Part shown: one piece after another, positions 37,809 to 49,198 of the stretch
Layout: each line of letters begins with the position of its first letter
How positions within the stretch are numbered: the stretch's first letter is position 1
Assembly: GCA_916613615.1 (NCBI GenBank)
Contig: OU744725.1
Location: forward strand, 12,364,253 to 12,428,252
DNA: 64,000 bases
Direction: 5' to 3'
DNA from: Steromphala cineraria
Taxonomy: Eukaryota > Mollusca > Gastropoda > Trochida > Trochidae
Notes under the pieces: generated by a model
Told to the model about the DNA's origin: nothing
Database searches by the model: none
The model's input: only the letters and a program-made list of their open reading frames with translations
Translations under genes and position numbers: made by a program

Positions 37809-38900
37809 GGCTTTAATATTACGCCTTTCAGGAATGCAGTTACTAAAAAGTAGTATCAGAATTAGGGATAGTCCGTCGAACTAATTCAAGGTATTAAAAC
37901 GTAAAACATATCATTGTTTTGGAGGACAATACATAATTGCCTATTATGAAGAAAAAGGTGTATATCCAAATTTTTCATGTATACATATGTCCATATTAAG
38001 AATTATAAGGTAAATATTACATAAAGTTTCTGTGGTTTTCGAAACCGTCCTGTAACCCTCTTTAATGGGTTCCAACATGCCGTGTTTGACAAGTTTGGAA
38101 ATATAACATCCATAGAAAATTCCATTGCAAAAAGTCTTCAGGACCTTAATAATAAGTCTAATCCTTGTATGAATCGTAGCAATGACGTTAAGGGAGGAAT
38201 AGGGGTTTAGAAGCAGAGTACTTAGAAAACAGTGGCAACCAAAGAGGCAAGGTATAAATTTCAGGACAACAGCAAACGATATCAGAATACATTTCACCAA
38301 ATTAGATCAAAAATTATCATTATATTAGTTAAGATGTGAACATTGGTATTGACAAGGTCGACATTTTTAGTCGAATATAAATAAGATAGAATAGAATAAT
38401 CGCTATCATTATACCAATGTCATTATTGTTGCTATTGGTAACGAGTCTTTGTGGCCACATTAATTGACCGACTGCAAAAAAGGTAAGGAGATAGTCACAC
38501 AGTCACGGATTATCATAAACTGAAATATTTTAATAAACAAACGATTAAATTGAGAAATCATTTGAGACATCCGTCAGTAACAGAATTTCAAAAGTGTATG
38601 CACCTATTTATTTTGCTTTTGATTTTAGATAAAAGGCATATATTACGTCTTTGCAAAACGATGTCGTGGATTAAATGCTATCATACATTTTAAAACAATA
38701 TCATAGATAAAATTTATAGATAAGATCTATGCATCAGAGTTCCATATCAGTGAATATACACACGGAGAGCTGGGTACATTCACGTTTGTACTACTCCCAC
38801 TATCAATGATCGCGGTCTGGTACAGCGCTTATGTTGGAGTGATTTATGTTTCAGGCACTCTGTGAGAGGCAAACCATGTTCCGAGTTTGCGTTAAGCAGT
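37809..38900. other. No gene recognised
   Basis: The longest minus-strand open stretch here (37944-38300, 118 codons) is Cys/Ile/Leu-rich with no recognisable domain, conserved motif or splice context, so it is taken as chance in AT-rich DNA. Confidence 0.3.
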
Positions 38901-39340
38901 CCAAGAACCCAGATTCAACTTGCACAACAAAACCTTTTTGATAATATACAAAAGGAGTTTGAGGTGTTCCTGATGAATCTGGATGTTTATGGAAAATATA
39001 TTCTGAATACGTTTGAGTAGAAAGTCATGAGATGTGCATAAATAAAGTTTATTATATGGAAAGGAGGAGTTATTAATATTCATTTCATTCAAAATACTTA
39101 ATAATTAAAAATAATTAATGTAACATGTAATCAGTTATCCAAGAACCCAGATACAACTACAACAGTAGAACCGGTTTGATGATATACATATGGAGTTTGA
39201 TGTGTTCCTTAAGAATCTGGATGAAAGTAATATTCTGAATACGTTTGGGTAGAAAGTCATGAGATGTGCATAATTCAGGTTGATTATATGGAATACTTTT
39301 TATCATCAATTAATGAAACATGTTTTCAGGTTTTGGATAC
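38901..39340. repeat. 238-bp tandem duplication
   Basis: CCAAGAACCCAGAT begins at 38901 and again at 39139. Both units continue with GGAGTTTGA, GTGTTCCT, GAATCTGGATG, ATTCTGAATACGTTTG and GTAGAAAGTCATGAGATGTG. Units differ by substitutions and indels, so the duplication is not recent. Non-coding. Confidence 0.8.
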
Positions 39341-40781
39341 ATAGTGGAATGGTTTGCTTAATACATATAAATTAAATTAAGAATTAAAATGACAAAACAG
39401 TTGCATCTGTCACTATCCAATTAAGATTAAGATAGTGAGATATTGGGAATACCATATTGTCATCAGCTGTTCCATCGAAGATTAATGGAAGCAGTCCCAA
39501 TTCTTCCATGCCAACAGAGGGAACAATGATAGAGACTGAACACCTTTATTAGCGATGTGGAAGATACACTGATGAATGTCTGCTAATGAACTCCATGACA
39601 GGGGAGATAATGAACTCGGCCTTTCTAATGACACCTTCTTCCTAGATGACCAGTTGGACTAGGTCTCTCTCAAGCCATTTACTTCACATAGTAGTTTGGT
39701 TAATTAGATTTGACTGGGGAAAGTAATGATAAATTGTACAGTCGCTTGATAAGGTGCCCTGAAATCTAATATAATATTCTCACATTCTGAAACTTCCGGG
39801 ATGTAAAGTTTATCTCGTTGTATGACTTGTCAGAAAAAGGGTGTATGAATATAATATTCAGTGTTTGGTGCTCGGGACAATAAAATCTCATTCATAATGT
39901 TCTAATATTCTGAAACAGGTCGATGCCACATAATCTTTATCGAATGACTTGTCATATGGATTGTATATAACTATATCTTTACAAAATGGAATGTATTTAA
40001 TCTTAATCTAATCAAGTATTTCAACTAGAAAGTGTAGTGCGTGTAATAACTTACATTCATTAAAGACGACTTGGTAAAATCTCATTCAAATGCTTTCTAT
40101 CAACACAGAATCTCATAACACTGTATACTGTGACAAATTAAATGCGAGAACATCTGTTAGAGTCATAAACAAATGAAAAAAGTTTATTGATTTTATCTAG
40201 ATATGTTACAATACATGAATGTCAACATGTGTCGTAGTAAACGATTAATGGAGTACAACACACGTGTTGCTCTAAATGTCACCGGGCTGCTCGCAAGGTC
40301 GAAGGTCTCAGAAGAATTTTGATATCGACAATATTTTTAAACAATTCAAGTATTATAAGTAAAGAAAAGGGGAACCAGAAGATGCTTTAAAGCTGGGCAA
40401 TCCATAGACTTGCTATACTTTTCTAGACTGGGTTGGTCGTCAATATTTTTGCTCTAGGGTCTTTACTATAGACTGCCTGCAAGGTCACAACATTTTAACG
40501 TTTAAAATGTTAAAAATGTGATAAATGTCGTTATAATTTGTCCAGATACATCATAACGTAGTTAACCGTTTACTAAAAACGTTATTGTATGAACGTGTTC
40601 AATGTAATATCAAGTGTCTGGTGTAAACATAAAAACAATATTGTGTAAATCTATGCAGGTTTCCATTGAATCGCTCTATTTCATATCCAAATATTTTGTA
40701 TATATACATGTGTAATGTGTTTAATGTTTATATTACTTGAGCTAACACCTTTCCACATGACTTAAAACAATAATTACTCAC
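39341..40781. other. No gene recognised
   Basis: AT-rich DNA lying just inside the putative minus-strand intron that starts at 40781. Nothing else is seen. Confidence 0.3.
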
Positions 40782-41100
40782 CTTTTAAACGAGGATATTT
40801 TCCCAGCAGAACCAAATATAGACATCCTTGTTATGGAAAGCAATCACTGGTAATCCAATAACACGTATATTCAACATCCAGTATAATCCAGAGTTATATG
40901 ATAAAGTTCCAAAGGGCTGTTCGCTCTTGTTGACAATCAGACGATACAACACATTAGAAAGTGACAAGTGTCATGTGTCGCATTACAAGTGTCCTTGTTT
41001 ACGTTGTCCTCAAGCGCGGGAAAAGAGTCGTCTGCTTCCTTGAGCTAGCAGACGACACTGATCAATGACAACAACAAATCGGCTAACTTCCGTTATTGAA
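40782..41100 (-). other. Possible first exon of a minus-strand gene
   Basis: On the minus strand the sequence ending at 40782 (TTTAAAAG) is followed by GTGAGTAATTATTG, a strong 5' splice site. Upstream of it lies a less AT-rich stretch with CpGs. An ATG-started frame of 60 codons (40785-40967) stops just before the donor, so the exon is probably 5' UTR or the frame is chance. A short inverted repeat (GTCGTCTGC and GCAGACGAC) lies at 41027-41056. This could be the start of the gene whose exon is at 4400-4525, 36 kb downstream, but that link is speculation. Confidence 0.3.
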
Positions 41101-41780
41101 CAATCCTGTGGGACTGCATTTGGTGTAATGACGTGCCAGGTCGAGCCCCGACTCTCCAACCCTTCTCTCGACTCTCACTAACTACTGGGCCAGTGAAACC
41201 GAACTGCCGCCTAAGGGCCCGGGGCTTGTCAACCGTGCGCAGTGACACACTTGCCGAATCATCAACATTAAACGGGAGGCGAACAATAAACTTGCTTGGG
41301 GTCAGCTACAAATCGGCGCCCCAACTGTTATGTTTGACAGCCAGGCGAACAGCCTTCCATATTACAGCAAAACAGAAGTTGCTGTCATTAACTCGTGTGT
41401 TATCTTATCAGGTCGTGGCCTTAAACGTTCAGCTCTCCGTGATAGTATCATTCAGCTGAGACAATCTCGATCACTTCACCCAATTCCTCTCTGACTCCTA
41501 TCACTTGTTGCAGGCCCACGGAATTGGGATCGATTAAAAAAGCTGCATCCCTACAAGATGCTGTATATCTGGTGTTCCGGATTACTTGGGGAGGAAGCGA
41601 TCGGTTATTCGAGCCACTCTCCTTCATTCTGTCTCGCAATTCGGTCTGTGGGATATTTCGATTAGAAGAAATGGAGACAATACGAATATAGACAGACGGT
41701 ATCAATAACACTAGGAAGCGGGGGAAGTGAGTCTGATGGCGTGTGGGGGTATAATTGGATGATACATTCCAGTACATTAC
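41101..41780. promoter_or_regulatory. GC-richer, promoter-like stretch
   Basis: About 700 bp with clearly higher GC and more CpG than the flanks (for example GGGCCCGGGGCTTG near 41215 and CGGCGCCCC near 41314). No domain is recognisable in the open frames on either strand (108 codons plus, 109 codons minus). Its position just upstream of a minus-strand donor suggests a promoter or CpG island. No TATA box or initiator can be assigned with confidence. Confidence 0.3.
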
Positions 41781-43256
41781 GGTTTCTCCTGTGTATTAAC
41801 AATAAGGAGACATGCATAAAGTCTAGTTCTGTTTGCAAGTTTTTATATCTTAATATTCATAACTGTGGAATTAAAGATAGTCACAGGCTGTCTTCTTTAG
41901 CAATTTAAATGCAACCTGAGACGAACATTGCATGGTGTATCCTCGATTTCTTTGGTCAAAAGGGTATTTTTAATTTCTTTTATTGCATTTGTTTATGACT
42001 CGAACTTAAAGTTTCCAATATAATATATTTACATACGAAATATTTCACATTCCTAATGGAACAAAGTTCGTATTATTCAATGGAATGACAATAGATAAGA
42101 AAAATGATTAAGAAGGACCCATTCAATGAAATCAAATGAAATGGTTTAAAGGTGTAATGACTCATAGCCTAATTATCTTGCCAGTTTCACTACGACTGCA
42201 TTTCTGGTTAATTTTACAACACGTGAATTATTAAGGTTTCTATTTCTGCAAGACCCAACTTCCAACTGAATATATTATCAAAAATCTTTTTTTTTTATAT
42301 GAAGATCTTGCCAATCAAATCCAAAACGAATTTCAGACTAGTTCATGAACTACATGGCAGTGTAATCAAAGCGCATGCACCGTCGATAAAATAGCGAATG
42401 ACAAATACTTTCCCGTTAATTAAAATGAAGAGGACATAATTCATTGGATATCGTTCAGATTTAAGTCTCTGAAATGAAAATAAATATAAAATGCAGCTAT
42501 CTATTATGCAAAAACATAAACGTGCATGGGGCTATAAAGATATTTTGTTTCAGGGCCCTTTGGACAGATTTCCTATCTCACAATACTTCCTTCAAATATG
42601 ATAAATCAAAAACGGTGTGATCAATGTCGAATTGTATGTCATCATGGTTATGCCATTGCTGATAAACTCATGTTATCTAAATACTACTGTGTATTGTGAC
42701 ACGTATTAACATGCTTTCATATCATATATTCATCAATCATTCTACTCTTTCCTTATATGTCAGAAATGTTTAGGTTTCATTAAAGAACAAACATATTTTC
42801 ATTATGCTAATCATTGATATACACTGTTAATAAGTAAATTTAATTAAAAGAAACCCTCTGGTTTCTCAACATGCAGATATTGATGTCGATAAATAGTTAT
42901 CTTCTGAACGTTTGCTTTATTCATCCACTGGCTTGGTGAGTCATGGAATTCATTTGATTATAACTTATCTTATCTCCCTGCACGTGCTTGTTCGATAATC
43001 TTTTCAGTGAAATGTAGCTTATCCATTCCTGTTTGGGTGACTAATGAGTGACGGTAATCAATAAACACACTTGGCAAATGGAACAAGTGTAGAAGCGAGC
43101 AGAGCTCACATACCTCACATACAAACAATTTCGAAATAATAAAATACACATAGGTACATTGATTAACAATGGGTGAATTTGTATAACAGTCGAGCAAACG
43201 TTTTCAACGGTCTTTTGACTTCGCTTAGAGTAACTGTTTAGGTTATTTATCAACGG
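41781..43256. other. No gene recognised
   Basis: AT-rich. Overlapping minus-strand frames at 42970-43307 are Cys-rich but in conflict with each other and carry no known motif. Confidence 0.3.
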
Positions 43257-43890
43257 AAACCACCAACAACATAATTCCAATAAAGGTCTAATCCCCAAAA
43301 GGTACATCTAGGGCCATGGTTGACATGTGTATGAAGTTTGGTGAAGCCAACATTTATACACAGGAACCCGATATCGTAAATAAAATGTAGGTAAAACGTG
43401 AGTAAGAAAGACTCGTCCACTCTAAATAATAGAGTAGAGTGGACGGGTCTTTCTTACTCACGCTTTACCTACATTTTATTTACGATATCGGTATATTTAT
43501 AGTATAGGAGATATGCTCGAGACTAAATGACTTCTTATATAGGTCAACTGTTTAAGTCTTGTCTTCATAGAAACCACCAGAAATATATATCCAATATAGG
43601 TCTAACCCCAAAAAGGTACATCTAGACATCGTGGTTGAAATATGTAGGCAGTTTGGTGAAGTTAGCATGTATAGTTTAGGATATAAAAACAGGACAAAAT
43701 GACTTCTTATAGGTAAACTTTTTAAGTTTTGGCTCCATGAAAACCACCAAAATGATATATCCAATATACATCTGTATGAAGTTTGTAGAAGCTCACACGT
43801 AAAGTTTAGGAGATATACTCAGGACAAACTTTTACAACCGACGGACGGGCGAATGGAGGGAGGGATGCATGGAGGGACGGACAATGAGCC
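43257..43890 (+). repeat. 170-bp tandem repeat with GACGGACGG tail
   Basis: Three units begin with AAACCACCA (43257-43569, 43570-43738 and 43739-43826). They share ATATCCAATATA, AAAAGGTACATCTAG, TGAAGTTTGGTGAAG and a TTTAGGAGATATACTCAGGA-like end. Unit 1 is longer only because a hairpin element is inserted in it (43359-43494), and unit 3 is partial. The array ends with CCGACGGACGGGC and AGGGACGGAC, the tail style of the repeats at 15.2 and 27.6 kb. Confidence 0.75.
43359..43494. mobile_element. 136-bp hairpin MITE in tandem unit 1
   Basis: Two arms of about 57 bp, from CCGATATCGTAAATAAAATG to its inverse CATTTTATTTACGATATCGG, differ at two positions and are separated by a few bases near 43427. 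The 7-bp ATTTATA is present on both sides (43352-43358 and 43495-43501). Removing the element restores the uninterrupted unit seen in units 2 and 3, which shows that it is an insertion. Non-coding; superfamily unknown. Confidence 0.85.
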
Positions 43891-44608
43891 TTCTTTTTCA
43901 TGGTAGTTTTTTTCCAATATTAATGTTTGAACACACATGCAATTAACACCAAAGCTATTTATCATTATATTAGATGTCAGCACCACAACAAATAACATTG
44001 TTGGAACTCAGATGTTTTATCTAAAGTAAATCAAAGTATATCTAAATATTCATGTTCACTGAAGACATGGAAATTTAATTTAAAAGGCCTTACATAAAAA
44101 AATTTTGAAACTTTAAACAACGATATAATACATACAAGAGTTCCATTTACAGACTCCAATGAACTTTCACAATATTAACAAGACCTCTTAAACATTCACC
44201 ACTCAAATTAATAACGTTTAATTAAATATTAGTGTGCGTAAGGCATGGCATATTGTCCTTAGTCGATAAACATACGAATTGAGACCTGCACGATTAAAAC
44301 ATTGACAACTTTTGACAATGTGACTCCGATAAAGATATAAAAATTTAGACCTTTGCGATTAATATATTGACAACTTGGCATATGTGACTCCGATAAAAAA
44401 CTAATTGTCACATGCTTTCATGTTTTAACAACTTCCTATCATAGATGCATTCACAAAGATTAAACAACATAACCTTTTATTGCTCTTGCCTACTGCCAAT
44501 AATGATATAACATTTTGTGATATATTGAAATATCCTGATAATCAAATAATTTGTCGCTGCGAAAAACGTCAATGTTAAACAGCCTCTTAATCAAGTTACG
44601 CTTAGATA
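43891..44608. other. No gene; short duplicated phrase
   Basis: At 44280-44400 a phrase containing TTGACAACTT...TGTGACTCCGATAAA occurs twice about 60 bp apart. Nothing else is recognised. Confidence 0.4.
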
Positions 44609-44882
44609 AGATATAGTGGTTTGGGCGTTCGGATCAAAAGGTCCGTGGATCGAAATCTGCCAGAAGTTCGGCAACTTTGTCTGCAATAGAGAACTGTTCT
44701 ACATGTAGTAAGATTTGGGTGCAATGCTACGCTGATTTTTTAGCACAGCACCACCCATGGTTCGCTAGTTCAGCCGATGCCCGCAGGTTTCACGGGAATG
44801 CATAACCACATTAGCGTTGCGGGCTTTCCCTGCAGTAATACGTTTGAAAGCGGCGTTAAACCACAAATCACCTCAAATCAGA
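44609..44882 (+). mobile_element. tRNA-derived SINE, copy 2
   Basis: Matches copy 1 from GGGCGTTCGG through GGCAACTTTGTCTGCAATAG, GGTTCGCTAGTTCAGCC and GGTTTCACGGGAATGCATAA to GAAAGCGGCGTTAAACC. The head is damaged (the B box reads GGATCGAAATC) and part of the body (the ATTATACTAGCCGCCATG region) is deleted. Unlikely to be transcribed. Confidence 0.75.
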
Positions 44883-45435
44883 TAAGATATATCTCAGAGA
44901 TATGCAATGTATATCGGTCTGAAACATTTAATTTGGGTCCGCTTGACACGCTCTTTTAGATAACATTTAATTGACCGCGACTGGCCTGAATGGTGTGACC
45001 TTTCTATGTGTACAAGGTTAGACGCAAATCTATGAATATGAAGAACTTTCGGTTTTTATCACTTAAAAAAACCATATATTTCTACATACTCTATTACATT
45101 ATAAGGAATAACCATATTCAGGGGTGTCCATTTTTTTTATAAACACAGGTATGGTTTATATTCAAGTTATGTTGAAACATTTGATTATCCTTTGAAACTT
45201 ATCGACATATTATTCTATCTTTTTCATGAAACGTCCCTAAGGACTGTTCAAACCGATAGACTCGCACGCAATATGAGACAGTAATTGTAAGTTGTAAGCT
45301 AGCCTAAGCATGTCTAGAATATATGAATAAACAAGTAGAAATTACCTTGTCTGTTTTCTGTCTTTGTCAAAGATAAATCATGATGAGCAAGGAAAACCGA
45401 TGTGCTTGTATGTGAATATTTGACATAGAAGAGGA

Positions 45436-46342
45436 TTAATGATAACCTCTATAATAATGATAACCTTTATAATTAATGATGACCTTTATAATTAATGATA
45501 ACCACTTCAATAATGATAATCTCTACAATAATGATAATCTCCACAATAATGATAACCTCTAAAATAATTACAACCTCTACAGTGATGCTAATCTCTTCAA
45601 TAGTGACAACCTCTACAATAATGATAATCTTTACAAAATAATTAAAACCTCTACAATAATGATAACCTCTAAATAATGATAATCTTTACAATAATTATAA
45701 TCTTTACAATAATTATAACCTCTAAATAATGGTAACCTCTACAATAATGGTAACCTCTACAATAATGGTAATCTCTACAATAATGATTACCCCTAAAATA
45801 ATGATAATCTTTAAAATAATTACAACCTCTACAATAATCATGATCTCTACAACAATGATAACATCTGAAATGGTGATAACCTCTACAATAATGATAATCT
45901 TTACAAAATAATTAAATCCTCTACAAAAATGGTAATCTCTTCAATAGTGAAAACCTCTACAATAATGATAATCTTTACAATAATGATAACGTCTAAAATA
46001 ATGATAATCTTTACAATAATGATAATCTTTACAATAATTATAACCTCTACAATAATGGTAATATCTACAATAATGATAATATCACAATAATGGTAACCTC
46101 TTCAATAATTAACAATAATGATAACCTTTAAAATAATTACAATCTCTACAATAATGATAACCTTTAAAATAATTACAATCTCTACAATAATGATAACCTT
46201 TAAAATAATTACAACCTCTACAATAATCATAATCTCAACAACAATGATAACATCTCAAATGGTGATAACCTCTAAAATACCTATAACCTCTACACTAATT
46301 ACAACCTCTACACCAATAATAACCTCTACAAAAATGATAACC
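45436..46342. repeat. 0.9-kb array of 18-bp AT-rich units
   Basis: About 50 diverged copies of an 18-bp unit, consensus CTCTACAATAATGATAAC, with occasional shorter or longer units. Since 18 is a multiple of three, open frames rich in Thr-Ile-Met appear (45729-45911 and 46118-46375); they are products of composition, not genes. C+T-rich and A+T-rich halves alternate on the plus strand. Confidence 0.9.
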
Positions 46343-46556
46343 AAATGCCTCTTGTCACTAACAGTAAATAATTAAAGACAAAAGTGTTAAATGTGCTTGA
46401 AAGACCTTGCACCCCTGAATTCCTCCCAGTGGAAACTTATACGCTGATGAAGCACGACGATCTTTCACATTGCTTCAACTCCCTAAATAGGCAGGCTTCC
46501 TACTTGGACTGAAGCCAGTGGTAGCATCAGAGTAACGGCGCTTCACGATGATGAGA

Positions 46557-46792
46557 TGAGGTGAGGTGATATGGGGTTTATCGCCGCTTTCAGGAGTATT
46601 TCAGTTATATAGCGGCTGCTAGTATCATTGCAGGGAGAAAGAAGGAAACACTATTGTAGCTATGTATTGCGATGAAACCTGCGAGAATCGACTGGAACTC
46701 GCGAACAATGGATGGTACTGCGCAGAAAATCAGTGTTGCATTGCTTCCTGACCCGAAGCGGAACGCACTACCCACTGCGCTATCCCGCCCTT
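46557..46792 (-). mobile_element. tRNA-derived SINE, copy 3
   Basis: The reverse complement of the SINE body: from GGTGATATGGGGTTTATCGC and CCGCTTTCAGGAGT through GCGATGAAACCTGCGAG to GCGCTATCCCGCCC at the tRNA-like head. It retains the TATAGCGGCTGCTAGTA segment deleted in copy 2. The B-box region is altered (GACCCGAAGCGG). Confidence 0.75.
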
Positions 46793-47560
46793 CAGGGGGA
46801 TGATACCAATGATGTAGGAGTAGGCTTTAAATAGTTGTACTCCTAAATATTGGGATTTTCACAATAAAAGTTGTTATCAGAACATATGACCTTCTCTTTT
46901 TCAATTATACATGCCCTTCAAAGACGCGTGGTTTGTTATCATCTATTTATTCACACATTCTTCCTCCTTGGTCTTAATGTGACTGACATATCAAATATTG
47001 AAATAACGATATATTTATGTTCAGTAAAACTTTTTAAAACGAAAATCAAAAACACTCGTGTGTTCCAACAATGTGATGTATGAAGAATCTTCGGTACTTC
47101 TTATTGTTTGTTCTTTTATTTTCACGCTGATCTTCTCAATAAGTGAAATTTTAATACACTGACTCTATAAACAGATATAAGATCTTATAAGTTTAAAGCG
47201 AGTCAGTTATTTTCCAAAACGCCCATAGTGCTAAGACACCAATCATGATCAAATTCACGCGAGGTACTTTGAAGAATCAACAGTTCATAATGTAAGACAA
47301 CACGAGTTATCGCCCTTGGTCAAGATGTAATATCCATTATCGCTTTTCACGTGCGCTTCAATCTTAGCATTTCATACGTATAGGGGAAAGTCCGAGTAAC
47401 TCTCCATTATTTTCAAGGAATGGAGAGTTACGAGGATATAACCTGACTTAAATTACACTCAGCTAAATGCTTATTCAAATATATTCCACAAAAACTAAAT
47501 AAATATGAAATATAAATGAAAAACTTGAAATAAAATGGTCATGCGATACTTGGTAACAAT
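46793..47560. other. No gene; one perfect small hairpin
   Basis: At 47396-47431 GTAACTCTCCATT and AATGGAGAGTTAC form a perfect 13-bp stem around a 10-base loop. No flanking gene is visible, so its role is unknown. The rest is AT-rich and unremarkable. Confidence 0.5.
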
Positions 47561-48175
47561 AATGCATCACGGATATTGTTTTTGTTGTATGTTAACGGTA
47601 AAGGATGTTGTACTTGAGAAAGATTTTAATTAAAATGCATCAAGGATGCTGTTGAGGATATGATACATGTAAACAATAATGCACGAATATAATTTATTGT
47701 TAATATGATAGATTTAACATCAAAGATATCATTGTAGATATTATTCATATTAAAAATATTGAATCAAGGATTTTTTTGTAACTATGATAAGTTTTAACGA
47801 TAACGCATCAAGGATGGTCTTCTGGATATGACGAATGCCAATTGAAACAAAGTGTTGTACTTAAAAAACATGTTTACAATAATGCATCAAGGATGTTGGT
47901 ATGGACATGATTGATGTTAAAATCAAGGAATCAAAATGTTTTACTCATAAAGCATTTTAACAATAATACACCAAATATATTGTTATGGATGTGATGCACG
48001 TAAACATAATGTATCAATTGAATTAATGTTGAAATTGATTGATCAAATGTTGTTGTAGTAAAACATGATTTATATAATGCATCAAATATTTTGATGTATA
48101 CGATACACTTTAACAAACATGAATCAAGAATACTGTTACTGATGCACACTATCAATCAATATTATTTTGGATATG
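47561..48175. repeat. Degenerate tandem repeat around AATGCATCAAGGATG
   Basis: The phrase TAACAATAATGCATCAAGGATG, split by variants, recurs about every 55-65 bp (for example near 47562, 47633, 47678, 47805 and 47880), with GGATATGAT-like text between. The units are strongly diverged and lengths vary, so period and boundaries are approximate. Non-coding. Confidence 0.65.
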
Positions 48176-48311
48176 ATGAATGTTAACAATACATCAAGCA
48201 ATTTTCTTTGTCAAATCGCAAAATATTAAGCAACAAAAATGTAACAATTAGAAACATTCTTTCCTTAAAATTACCCGGAAAAGAGCCCTTTTGAATCAAC
48301 ACTCAGAAGCT

Positions 48312-48351
48312 AAATCAACATGACTTGATCTGCCTCTGTGGGGAGAGAATG
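48312..48351 (+). mobile_element. MITE family B terminal fragment
   Basis: CATGACTTGATCTGCCTCTG followed by TGGGGAGAGAATG is the right terminus of family B. The interior is absent, so this is a solo end. Confidence 0.75.
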
Positions 48352-48578
48352 CAATCCCCCTACACTATTAACAAATATGAAACTGTCGATCTAAATCTAT
48401 TTAGAATGCCCTTTTTGCAAATCTTTAATTACGCTAACGTGTGAAAGCTATGTTTATGTTTTTGTATAAAATGTCTCAGTCTTCCTGTAAACATGTTGTT
48501 TTTATCGTAAATTCATTGATTTTCGTTGTCTGTGCAAGCGAAATATAGACATCCCCGTTATAACAACGTTCAACTTAC

Positions 48579-48870
48579 CCTGTGAGTCGTTTGCAAATGG
48601 TCCTCATTTTTATAAACGTTACTAACTTCATACTATCCTTGTGCTCAGAATGATGTTCATTTCACTATGGTAACGTAAATTCTTCAAGGGCATACATCAT
48701 AACGCTGGAGTGTTTGGAGTGTCAATTGCAGATAAACATAACAGGAAGAACGGCGGAAGTCAATCCTTCCTGCCTCGCCTTATATCGAGGAGAGACGGGA
48801 GACGTTGTTGATATCAACATGTTTACGAAGTGCCGTCAATCAGTTGCACACATCGAATTCGGATTGATTC
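48579..48870 (-). other. Weak minus-strand first-exon candidate
   Basis: On the minus strand the sequence ends ACGACTCACAGG at 48579, followed by GTAAGTT, a good 5' splice site. The upstream part (48730-48830) is less AT-rich. No open frame is convincing and no partner exon is seen. Listed because the donor is good; it may be chance. Confidence 0.2.
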
Positions 48871-48975
48871 CACCAATGTCATGCTGTACGGGGCTGACTC
48901 TTGTTAGTTTAATTACGTGTCAATGTGTTTTTTTAAGCCATGCCCAAATATAGTGCTTATAAGTCTATAACTTGC

Positions 48976-49198
48976 GGTGAGTGAGTGAGTGAGTGAGGTA
49001 GTGAGTGAGTGAGTGAGTGAGTGAGTGAGTGAGTGAGTTGGTGTTTAACGTGTTTTGAACAATATTTCAGTTATTAAACACGTGGATGTTGCCATCCAAA
49101 AGAGAGTAGATAGATCAGGGAGAAAGGGATCGAAAGGATGAGAGAAAAGACGGAAAGAAAGGCATAGTGAGAGATAGAAAAGCAGGTTTTTAGAAGGA
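48976..49198 (-). mobile_element. 5'-truncated retroposon with (GTGA)n tail
   Basis: Read on the minus strand this is the 3' part of the element at 55165-55486, ending in a long (CACT)n tail (plus-strand GTGAGTGAGTGA). An imperfect 11-bp duplication flanks it: CTATAACTTGC (48965-48975) and CTATACCTTGC (49199-49209). It stops abruptly inside the AGTCCTTCTAAAA region of the full copy. A 5' truncation, a simple-sequence 3' tail and a target-site duplication are the signature of LINE-type target-primed reverse transcription. Confidence 0.85.

Noticed and set aside
37944..38300. 118-codon minus-strand frame, hydrophobic
   Set aside because: No recognisable family, AT-driven residue bias, no promoter or splice signals; lengths like this occur by chance in this AT-rich window.
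41133..41777. 108-codon plus and 109-codon minus frames in the GC-richer stretch
   Set aside because: They overlap the same GC-rich region where stops are rarer and neither has a known motif; the region is better read as promoter-like.
42970..43307. Two overlapping Cys-rich minus-strand frames
   Set aside because: They conflict with each other, have no known cysteine motif and run into the tandem repeat.
45729..46375. Thr/Ile/Met-rich open frames
   Set aside because: Produced by the 18-bp tandem unit; composition only.
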